This document shows, one piece after another, positions 1 to 5,612 of a stretch of 5,973 nucleotides of DNA; positions within the stretch are counted from its first letter, which is position 1; every line of letters starts with the position of its first letter. Below the pieces are notes generated by a model. That model ran no database searches, had not been told where the DNA came from, and saw only the letters and a list, made by a program, of their open reading frames with translations. The translations under genes were made by a program, and so were the position numbers. Where the stretch lies: contig JAIHZV010000079.1 of the NCBI GenBank assembly GCA_022718015.1, forward strand, positions 1 to 5,973, read 5' to 3'. The stretch comes from Phascolarctobacterium sp. GTDB lineage: Bacteria; Bacillota; Negativicutes; Acidaminococcales; Acidaminococcaceae.

Positions 1-811
1 TTTCAAGATATTCTTTTTCAGCTACCAAGGGCAGGAATCTGGTGAAATTTTGAAAGTAAAATAGAGCATCGCTGTTGCTGGCAACAGGCATGAAGGAAAT
101 TTTCTGGTTATCAATAACCTTGGTCAGAGCTGTAGGAACATCTCGGACAACGAAAATATCGCCGTAAAAATTTAGCAGATCTCTATAATAATTCGTCTCC
201 TGAGAAGCATGTGCCCTGTCGGAAATAATTACGCAGGTGTGGTGCGCCAGCTCAGAAATTTCCAAGGAGGCTTTATCTTTGGGAAACATTGTCGTGGGAA
301 CGCAAGCGCATAAATCTGCTATTTCGATGATTTTTGATTGCAGATGCTTGTCGTTTGTTTTTCTGTCTTCGCTGATAACCATGTCGATTTCTTTATTTTT
401 CAGCATCAGCATGAGCTGCTCGTGGTTGCCGTAGACGATTTCCAGATGATACATTTCGGTATGCTTGTTCATGTTATTAATAACGTTGAGCAGACGGCAG
501 ACGTTATAGCCGGTTTTGCAGCCGATGGTGTAGTGAGGAATCTGGCTTTTTTCAGCAAAATGCTGCATGTTCTGCAATAAATTTTGCACATCGCCTACTA
601 TGCGCTCGCAGGGCTTGAGGAAATTTTCTCCTGCCGGGGTGAGACTGAAATTGCAATTACCGCGGTTAATCAGCTTGACGCCGAGCTCTTTCTCTAGCTG
701 TTGTATTTGCAATGAGAACGAAGGCTGCGATACATAACATTGCTTGGCAGCTTCGCTAAAGCTTTTACAGTAGACTGCTGCTAGAAAAAATTTCATTTGA
801 CGCAAAAGCAT
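1..811 (-). CDS. LysR-family transcriptional regulator, C-terminus cut by window edge
   Basis: The reading frame stays open from the ATG at 811 down to the left edge, giving 270 residues of a family usually near 300, so only about the last 30 are missing. Residues 1-60 are a typical LysR winged helix-turn-helix: an LRQMKFFLA start, SFSEAAKQCYVSQPSFS as the recognition region, then QIQQLEKELGVKLINR and LTPAGENFL. Residues from about 90 on fit the periplasmic-binding-like effector domain, for example EIDMVISEDR near 141-150. The start is fixed by an AAGGAGG ribosome binding site 6 nt upstream and by the conserved N-terminus. The gene is transcribed away from the TonB receptor gene, the classic arrangement for a LysR protein controlling its divergent neighbour; that control is inferred. 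It carries nine cysteines (15, 25, 53, 68, 98, 105, 168, 170, 193), which is many for this family. The inducer is unknown. Confidence 0.93.
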   Translation of the reverse strand, partial: MLLRQMKFFLAAVYCKSFSEAAKQCYVSQPSFSLQIQQLEKELGVKLINRGNCNFSLTPAGENFLKPCERIVGDVQNLLQNMQHFAEKSQIPHYTIGCKTGYNVCRLLNVINNMNKHTEMYHLEIVYGNHEQLMLMLKNKEIDMVISEDRKTNDKHLQSKIIEIADLCACVPTTMFPKDKASLEISELAHHTCVIISDRAHASQETNYYRDLLNFYGDIFVVRDVPTALTKVIDNQKISFMPVASNSDALFYFQNFTRFLPLVAEKEYLE

Positions 812-817
812 AGCAGT

Positions 818-824
818 CCTCCTT
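818..824 (-). promoter_or_regulatory. Ribosome binding site of the LysR gene
   Basis: On the minus strand this reads AAGGAGG, a near-perfect Shine-Dalgarno sequence 6 nt before the ATG at 811. It decides the start of the regulator gene. Confidence 0.85.
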
Positions 825-867
825 GGAATGTATTTAGAATCTTAATATGAGTATAGAATATCTGTAT

Positions 868-896
868 TTGCAAATTATACTATAGTAGGCTATACT
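868..896 (+). promoter_or_regulatory. Candidate sigma-70 promoter for the receptor gene
   Basis: TTGCAA at 868-873 (4 of 6 to the -35 consensus) is followed after exactly 17 nt by TATACT at 891-896 (5 of 6 to the -10 consensus). Transcription would start near 903 and give a leader of about 190 nt before the receptor ATG at 1093. The spacer and -10 overlap the TATAGTA/TACTATA dyad, so a bound regulator would affect this promoter directly. Found by eye only. Confidence 0.5.
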
Positions 897-902
897 ATAA
901 CA
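874..902 (-). promoter_or_regulatory. Candidate promoter for the LysR gene, overlapping the divergent one
   Basis: On the minus strand 879-874 reads a perfect TATAAT -10 box. The hexamer 17 nt upstream (902-897, TGTTAT) is a poor -35, so initiation may be weak or depend on a regulator. It lies back to back with the receptor promoter and shares the same repeat, which would fit autoregulation by the LysR protein. Confidence 0.35.
876..899. promoter_or_regulatory. Repeated TATACTATA motif and dyad, possible operator
   Basis: TATACTATA occurs twice, at 876-884 and 891-899, starts 15 nt apart. In addition TATAGTA (881-887) and TACTATA (893-899) form a perfect 7-bp inverted repeat around a 5-nt centre. 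The element lies between the divergent genes and inside both candidate promoters. It is the best visible candidate for the binding site of the LysR protein, although AT-rich DNA produces such symmetry readily and no binding evidence exists here. Confidence 0.4.
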
Positions 903-933
903 GTATTTGATGCTAATATGCCTAGCGAATCAC

Positions 934-961
934 TTGATGAATTGATTATATCATATATAAG
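934..961 (+). promoter_or_regulatory. Weaker alternative promoter for the receptor gene
   Basis: TTGATG (934-939), a 16-nt spacer and TATAAG (956-961) make a second possible promoter, which would shorten the leader to about 125 nt. A small palindrome, TGAT-TAT-ATCA at 943-953, lies in its spacer and could be an operator. The region is AT-rich, so chance matches are likely. Confidence 0.25.
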
Positions 962-994
962 GTATTTTTTCAATTCATGCAAAGAAAAGCTAGT

Positions 995-1060
995 ACGGTT
1001 TGCGTAGGCAAGCTGTTTGTAGGATATATTGCATAAGGGAAACATGGACACCTTATGTGA
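995..1060 (+). promoter_or_regulatory. Structured 5' leader with two predicted stem-loops
   Basis: Two hairpins can be drawn by hand in the receptor mRNA leader. In the first, 995-1003 pairs with 1008-1016 (9 bp including two G-U pairs, loop GTAG). In the second, CATAAGG at 1032-1038 pairs with CCTTATG at 1051-1057 across a 12-nt loop, with wobble extension outward. A weaker AT-only stem (1062-1066 with 1072-1076) lies just before the ribosome binding site. I see no match to the conserved cores of the cobalamin riboswitch or another known class. The structures could affect mRNA stability or translation, or could be incidental. Confidence 0.3.
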
Positions 1061-1076
1061 GATATAAAAATTATAT

Positions 1077-1081
1077 AGGAG
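1077..1081 (+). promoter_or_regulatory. Ribosome binding site of the receptor gene
   Basis: AGGAG lies 11 nt before the ATG at 1093, a slightly long spacing. The frame is also open upstream to a TTG at 1000, but that extension has no ribosome binding site and would bury the signal peptide behind 31 unlikely residues, so the ATG at 1093 is chosen. A GTG at 1081 in the same frame overlaps the Shine-Dalgarno and is discarded. Confidence 0.7.
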
Positions 1082-1092
1082 TGAGTATAGTT

Positions 1093-3264
1093 ATGAAGAA
1101 AAGACATGTAGCTTTAGCTGCTGCAATCTGTATGGCGTTGGCTAACGTAGGCTTTGTTAGCAGTGCTTTTGCAGCAGAACAAAATGATGATGCTGATTTA
1201 CAGACTTTTAATCTTGCCGAGATTGTTGTACATGGTCAGCGTTATATTGCGGGCGAATTTGTTCGTGCCACATCTAATGTTGGTATTTTAGGTGAGCAGG
1301 ACGCAATGAAAAGTCCTATAAGCGTAACCACTATTTCGGAAAAGGCTGTTGGTTCTTTCTTGTCCTCTACCGAGGGCTTAAGCAAAACGCTGAGCCTTGT
1401 TCCTTCGGTTGTTAAAACATATGATGCAGCAGTAGACTGTGTTTCTATCAGAGGCTTTGCTGATACTGGACGCGGCTTTGTCATCAATGGCATTCCGGGT
1501 ATGCAGGCTATGACACGTCAATCCAGCAATTACATTGAATCTGTTGATGTTATTGAAGGTCCGGCAACCGGTATTAACGGTTCTGCTATGTATACCCGTT
1601 CCGGCGGTACCATCAGCATTAACAGCAAAAAGGCTTTAATGGATGAAGATACTCGTAAGATTGGCATTAAATATCATTCCAAGGGTGCGCATGAGGAATA
1701 TATAGATTTTGGCACTCGCTTAGGCGAGGATAAACGCTATGGCGTGCGTATTAATGCCAGCAATACTAATGGCGAGCGTTCCATTGAAAACTGGAACCTG
1801 AAGCAGAAAAATATTTATATCAACCTGGATCAGGAAACGGAAAACAGCACTACAAACTTTATGTTTGGCTATACCGATACTGACAGTTCAGGCAGACCTT
1901 ATGGTTTGTCTGTTAAAAGTTCTGGGAGTGATAAGTTTGTTGGCAATGCTTTACCGAGCGCTCCTGACGGAAAAATCAATACAAATCCAACATGGCGTCG
2001 TGATAAAAACACTAACCTTGTTATGACCTTGAACCATGAACAGAAAATCAATGACCACTTAAAGGCTTTCCTGAACGCTGGTCATTTTAAACAGGATTGG
2101 TATTATTATGTTGGCTTTAGCAAGACCTTATTGAATGAAGCCGGTGATTTTAAAGCAAGCTCTGACAACTACTCTCTGCTGGAAAAACGCGATTATGCTC
2201 AAATAGGCTTGAAGGGTGATTTTAAAACCGGAGATCTGAAGCACGAATGGGTAGCCGGTGTTGACAGAATGTGGCACTATTACGGTGGACCTGATATGCG
2301 TAATGACTATAAAGAAGAGTCTGGCTGGACCGGTAATATTTATCATCCCAATACCGGCAGCTTTGCTCCGCCGACCTTTGCGCAAGTTGATGCCTACTAT
2401 GGAACACATGCACGCATCAGCGGCTGGTCTGTGATGGATTCTATCACTACCGGCAATGAGAAACTGAATATCCTAGTTGGCCTGAACGGTAAGTCCATCG
2501 CTAAGGATGCCTACAAAAAAGATGGCTCGCATAATGCAAAAACCGGCGATTATTATGCTGTGTCTCCGAGCTATGGCATTAATTATACCTTTGATCCGCG
2601 TGTAGCTGTTTATGCAAATCATACCGAAGAGTTTGTTGAAGGCGGTATAGTTGGCAATGGTTATGCAAACCAAGGAACTACTTTAGATCCTTATAAAACA
2701 AAGCAAAACGAAATCGGTGTGAAGTTTAAAACCGGTGATTTCTTCCATAAAATCAGTTATTTTGATATCAAGCAAGCTAATGCTGTAGATGTTTACAAAG
2801 GCGGGCTTAAATATAAGCTTGCTGATGGTGAACGTAGACACAAGGGTTTCGAATATACCGCAACCGGAACTTTAGCAGAAAAATGGAACCTGATTGGCGG
2901 CTTTATGCACTTGAATGCTAAACAAAAAACTACCAGTGCAGCGACCAATGGCAAGCGTCCGAACGGCGTGCCTGAATGGAGCGCAAACCTTGGCGTAGAA
3001 TATAAGGCTTCCGATGATTTCTCTGTCTTGATGCGTGGTAACTATGTAGGTTCGTCCTTTGTCCTTGATGAAAAATATGGCGTTCCCAGCTACTTCACGC
3101 TGGATGCAGGTGTAAATTATAAAACTTCTCTTAACAGCACTCCTGTAACCTTAAGAGCAATGTGCTATAATGTTACTAATAAAAAGTATTGGGCACCTGA
3201 CGGCAATACGCTGCACTCCGGTGGTCCGAGAACCTTTATGCTCTCCGCTGAATTTGATATCTAA
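1093..3264 (+). CDS. TonB-dependent outer-membrane receptor, siderophore-receptor type
   Basis: This 723-residue protein would import a metal chelate across the outer membrane using TonB energy. Residues 1-27 are a Sec signal peptide (MKKR, hydrophobic core, cleavage near SAFA/AE). A TonB-box-like segment follows at about 38-47 (TFNLAEIVVH). The plug spans about 74-180, with SPISVTTI, VSIRGF, VINGIPG, VDVIEGPA and GGTISIN. The rest is a 22-strand-type barrel with siderophore-receptor hallmarks near the end: GFEYTATGTL (585-594), PEWSANLGVEYK (627-638), YNVTNKKYW (692-700) and GGPRTF (710-715). Length is normal for the family. There is no N-terminal signalling domain, so FecA-type sigma-factor signalling is unlikely. 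The last residues are EFDI rather than ending in the usual aromatic residue. The divergent LysR gene and the ABC operon downstream support a complete uptake route. Ligand unknown: siderophore is likeliest, heme or a cobamide possible. Confidence 0.94.
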   Translation: MKKRHVALAAAICMALANVGFVSSAFAAEQNDDADLQTFNLAEIVVHGQRYIAGEFVRATSNVGILGEQDAMKSPISVTTISEKAVGSFLSSTEGLSKTLSLVPSVVKTYDAAVDCVSIRGFADTGRGFVINGIPGMQAMTRQSSNYIESVDVIEGPATGINGSAMYTRSGGTISINSKKALMDEDTRKIGIKYHSKGAHEEYIDFGTRLGEDKRYGVRINASNTNGERSIENWNLKQKNIYINLDQETENSTTNFMFGYTDTDSSGRPYGLSVKSSGSDKFVGNALPSAPDGKINTNPTWRRDKNTNLVMTLNHEQKINDHLKAFLNAGHFKQDWYYYVGFSKTLLNEAGDFKASSDNYSLLEKRDYAQIGLKGDFKTGDLKHEWVAGVDRMWHYYGGPDMRNDYKEESGWTGNIYHPNTGSFAPPTFAQVDAYYGTHARISGWSVMDSITTGNEKLNILVGLNGKSIAKDAYKKDGSHNAKTGDYYAVSPSYGINYTFDPRVAVYANHTEEFVEGGIVGNGYANQGTTLDPYKTKQNEIGVKFKTGDFFHKISYFDIKQANAVDVYKGGLKYKLADGERRHKGFEYTATGTLAEKWNLIGGFMHLNAKQKTTSAATNGKRPNGVPEWSANLGVEYKASDDFSVLMRGNYVGSSFVLDEKYGVPSYFTLDAGVNYKTSLNSTPVTLRAMCYNVTNKKYWAPDGNTLHSGGPRTFMLSAEFDI

Positions 3265-3325
3265 TTAAATTCGGTTTATATACTCAATATATCTCATACA
3301 TCATACTCTCATCATTTTTAACCGG

Positions 3326-3368
3326 GTACGCTCATTAATTTTTAATGAGCGTACTTTGGTATCTTTTT
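3326..3368 (+). terminator. Perfect 13-bp hairpin between receptor and ABC genes, terminator or attenuator
   Basis: GTACGCTCATTAA (3326-3338) and TTAATGAGCGTAC (3342-3354) pair perfectly around a TTT loop, with two possible G-U pairs extending the base. The following T tract is broken: TTT, then GGTATC, then TTTTT at 3364-3368. It is therefore probably an imperfect rho-independent terminator that lets some polymerase through. It sits 62 nt after the receptor stop and 18 nt before the permease start, which suggests stepped-down expression of the transporter relative to the receptor. Confidence 0.65.
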
Positions 3369-3386
3369 GTACAGTAAGGAAATTTT

Positions 3387-4445
3387 ATGATGTTTAGCTT
3401 TTTTAAAGAAATAAACGGCGTGTGTGTGTGCGTTGCGTTGGTGCTTGTCTTGATAGCAGCCATGTTTTTGGCACTTGCTGTTGGCACGGTGCAAATACCC
3501 TTAGAGCAGATTTATGCCGTAATCATCAGTCAGCTGCAAAGCGGTACTTCGCTTGACGGCGCGCTTCAAGGCTCTGTGCATGACATTATCTGGCAGCTGC
3601 GCCTGCCGAGAATCATTTTGGCTGCTGCCGTCGGCGCAGGCTTGGCGAGCAGCGGCGTCATTATGCAGGCCATCGTTAAAAACCCCTTAGCAGATCCGTA
3701 TATCTTGGGCATTTCCTCCGGTGCTTCCTTGGGCGCGACGGCGGCAATTCTTTTAGGTATAGGCGCAGGACTGGGTGAAAATTTTATTGGCTTGGCAGCC
3801 TTTGCCGGTGCCTTTGCTATTTCTCTTCTGGTATTATTTATTTCGAACCTTGGCGGACGCAGTAACTCAGTAAAGCTTTTGCTGGCAGGTATGGCACTCA
3901 GTGCTGTGTGCAGTGCTTTTTCTAGCTTTATAGTTTACTTTGCCAACAACAAAGAGGGCATGCAGACCATTGCCTATTGGATGATGGGCAGCTTTTCCGG
4001 AGCGAAGTGGGATAATTTGATAGTTATTGTGCCGATAGTGGTCGTCGCTGTGCTTTTTTTCTGGAGCCAGAGCCGTATTCTAAACCTGATGCTTCTTGGT
4101 GACGAATCAGCGCTGACCTTGGGGACGGATTTACATGTCTACAGGCAATTTTATCTTTTAATCAGCTCGATTATTGTCGGCTTTGTTGTCTATGCTGCCG
4201 GTACTGTAGGCTTCGTCGGCTTGATAGTTCCGCATGTTATCAGAATGCTTGTAGGTACGGATCATAAAAGGCTTGTTCCTGTAACAGCTTTAGCCGGAGC
4301 AATTTTTTTAGTTGTGGCTGACACGCTTTGCCGTATCCTGATTCCCGGCGCAGAGCTGCCGATTGGTATTCTTGTAGCGATGATTGGTGCTCCCTGCTTT
4401 GTTTATCTGATGGTAAAACGCACCTATGGCTTTGGAGGTAACTGA
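3387..4445 (+). CDS. FecCD/BtuC-family ABC transporter permease
   Basis: This 352-residue, highly hydrophobic inner-membrane protein would form the channel for a siderophore, heme or cobamide, normally as a homodimer. Family signatures are clear: RLPR (72-75), the stretch from GLASSGVIMQ to NPLADPYILGISSGASLG (85-116), GTVGFVGLIVPHVIR (272-286) and ADTLCRILIP..GAELPIG (311-327). Length is typical and about ten membrane segments are expected. AAGGA at 3376-3380 lies 6 nt before the ATG at 3387; a second ATG at 3390 is 9 nt away and equally usable. The first membrane segment includes an unusual VCVCV encoded by a GT dinucleotide run (3420-3430). Only one permease gene is visible, consistent with a homodimer. 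It is followed after 2 nt by the ATPase gene. The substrate cannot be read from the sequence. Confidence 0.95.
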   Translation: MMFSFFKEINGVCVCVALVLVLIAAMFLALAVGTVQIPLEQIYAVIISQLQSGTSLDGALQGSVHDIIWQLRLPRIILAAAVGAGLASSGVIMQAIVKNPLADPYILGISSGASLGATAAILLGIGAGLGENFIGLAAFAGAFAISLLVLFISNLGGRSNSVKLLLAGMALSAVCSAFSSFIVYFANNKEGMQTIAYWMMGSFSGAKWDNLIVIVPIVVVAVLFFWSQSRILNLMLLGDESALTLGTDLHVYRQFYLLISSIIVGFVVYAAGTVGFVGLIVPHVIRMLVGTDHKRLVPVTALAGAIFLVVADTLCRILIPGAELPIGILVAMIGAPCFVYLMVKRTYGFGGN

Positions 4446-4447
4446 TT

Positions 4448-5224
4448 GTGGAAATATTAGCTGAAGCAGTCAAAATGTTTGTGGGGAACAAGGAGATTCT
4501 GAAGGGAATTGATTTTTCTTTGCATAACAAGGAGTTTCTTGGTATTATAGGGCCGAATGGCAGTGGCAAAAGCACCTTTTTGAAATGCGTTTATCGTGTG
4601 CAAAAGCCGACTAGCGGTGATATTTATTTTGATGGCAAGCATTTGGATGAGCTTTCTTATCGCGAATCTGCCTTAAAGCTGGCGGTTGTTGCCCAGCATA
4701 ATTTCTACAGCTTTGATTTTTCGGTTCTGGATGTCGTGCTTATGGGGCGTTCGCCGCATAAAAAAATGCTGGAGCGTGATAATCTGGAGGACTTTAAAAT
4801 TGCCAGAAGCGCTTTGGCCAGAGTAGGGATGGAAAGCTTTGAAAAGCGCATGTTCTCTACGCTGAGCGGCGGTGAGCAGCAGCGTGTTATTTTGGCAAGA
4901 GCGTTGGCGCAGCAGACAGAGTGTCTTGTTTTGGACGAGCCGACGAATCATCTGGATATTAAATATCAGCTGGAGATAATGGATATCGTCAAAAGCTTAA
5001 ATGCTACCGTAGCGGCAGCAATCCATGATTTGAATATCGCTGCTATGTACTGCGACAGGCTGATAGCCATCAAGAACGGCTTGGTCGTCGGCATGGGAAC
5101 TCCGAAAGAATTGTTGACAGAAGAGTTCATTTATGATATGTATAATGTACATAGTAAAGTGGCTTATGATGCGGAATCAGGACGCATGAACATTATCTAT
5201 CTGCCAAAACACTGGAGGGACTGA
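4448..5224 (+). CDS. ABC transporter ATP-binding protein, FecE/FepC/BtuD type
   Basis: This 258-residue cytoplasmic ATPase would power the FecCD-type permease encoded just upstream. All nucleotide-binding motifs are intact: Walker A GPNGSGKST (35-43), Q-loop around Q83 (VAQHN), signature LSGGEQQR (139-146), Walker B CLVLDEP (159-165), D-loop NHLD (167-170) and the H-loop histidine H193 in AIHDLN. Length and the C-terminal region after GTPKELLTEE fit the siderophore/cobalamin importer class. Translation starts at GTG 4448, with GGAGGT at 4434-4439 inside the end of the permease gene and 8 nt of spacing. The gap to the permease stop is 2 nt, so coupled translation is likely. Confidence 0.96.
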   Translation: MEILAEAVKMFVGNKEILKGIDFSLHNKEFLGIIGPNGSGKSTFLKCVYRVQKPTSGDIYFDGKHLDELSYRESALKLAVVAQHNFYSFDFSVLDVVLMGRSPHKKMLERDNLEDFKIARSALARVGMESFEKRMFSTLSGGEQQRVILARALAQQTECLVLDEPTNHLDIKYQLEIMDIVKSLNATVAAAIHDLNIAAMYCDRLIAIKNGLVVGMGTPKELLTEEFIYDMYNVHSKVAYDAESGRMNIIYLPKHWRD

Positions 5225-5225
5225 A

Positions 5226-5612
5226 GTGAAAAAGATTGTTATATTACGCTGCCTGCGCTCAGAAGAAAATTGTACAGGTGCGGCCTGCTTGTGGGCGTTT
5301 AATGAGCGCTCTTGCCAATTTGCACGTTATGGCGATGAGGAAATCCAACTGGTGGCATATATGACCTGCAATGGCTGCCGTAAAATCACCTTGGGCGATA
5401 GCAGCGGCTTAGAGGAAAAGATTGAAAGAATTTTAAGCATCAAGCCGGATGTTGTGCATGTGGGCATTTGCTGCAAGACGCGTACTGATGATAACGAGTA
5501 TTGTCAGGAGGCCTTGAGGCTGGTTGATATTTTCCGTAACCATGGCATAGAAATCGTTTGGGGAACACATTCCGATACTACAAGACACCCAAGGAAGTTT
5601 ACTTATGAATAA
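5226..5612 (+). CDS. Small cysteine-rich CGGC-domain-type protein, putative metal binding
   Basis: This 128-residue protein resembles the CGGC domain family, proposed from its conserved Cys and His residues to bind zinc or another metal; its function is not established. Nine cysteines are visible: C9, C16, C21, C30, C48, C51, C82, C83 and C93, with histidines at 78, 106, 115 and 121. The motif that names the family appears here as CNGC (48-51). The pattern KIVILRC..C.GAAC at the N-terminus and DVVHVGICCKTR (75-86) fits the family. There is no signal peptide or membrane segment, so it should be cytoplasmic. It starts at GTG 5226, 1 nt after the ATPase stop, with GGAGGG at 5214-5219. It overlaps the binding-protein gene by 8 nt, so it is an integral part of the transporter operon. 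A role in handling the imported metal or cofactor is inferred from position only. Confidence 0.82.
   Translation: MKKIVILRCLRSEENCTGAACLWAFNERSCQFARYGDEEIQLVAYMTCNGCRKITLGDSSGLEEKIERILSIKPDVVHVGICCKTRTDDNEYCQEALRLVDIFRNHGIEIVWGTHSDTTRHPRKFTYE

Noticed and set aside
237..580. Two plus-strand open frames (237-434 and 338-580)
   Set aside because: They lie antisense to the clearly recognisable LysR gene, have no ribosome binding site and no family-like sequence.
934..960. Possible Fur box in the AT-rich stretch around the TGAT-TAT-ATCA palindrome
   Set aside because: The spacing does not fit the 7-1-7 Fur consensus; the resemblance is only to one half-site in AT-rich DNA.
1000..1092. Longer receptor starting at TTG 1000
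   Set aside because: No ribosome binding site there, and the added 31 residues would precede a normal Sec signal peptide beginning at the ATG at 1093.
960..1092. Cobalamin riboswitch upstream of the receptor
   Set aside because: No recognisable B12-box core and the leader is short for a full cobalamin riboswitch.
1242..2673. Several minus-strand open frames inside the receptor gene
   Set aside because: They are shadows of a well-supported receptor frame, with no protein-family features and no operon context.
4054..4060. Run of seven T inside the permease gene
   Set aside because: It encodes part of an ordinary hydrophobic segment in an intact frame; no sign of frameshift.
4240..4951. Minus-strand open frames across the permease/ATPase genes
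   Set aside because: Antisense to two intact ABC transporter genes and without independent support.
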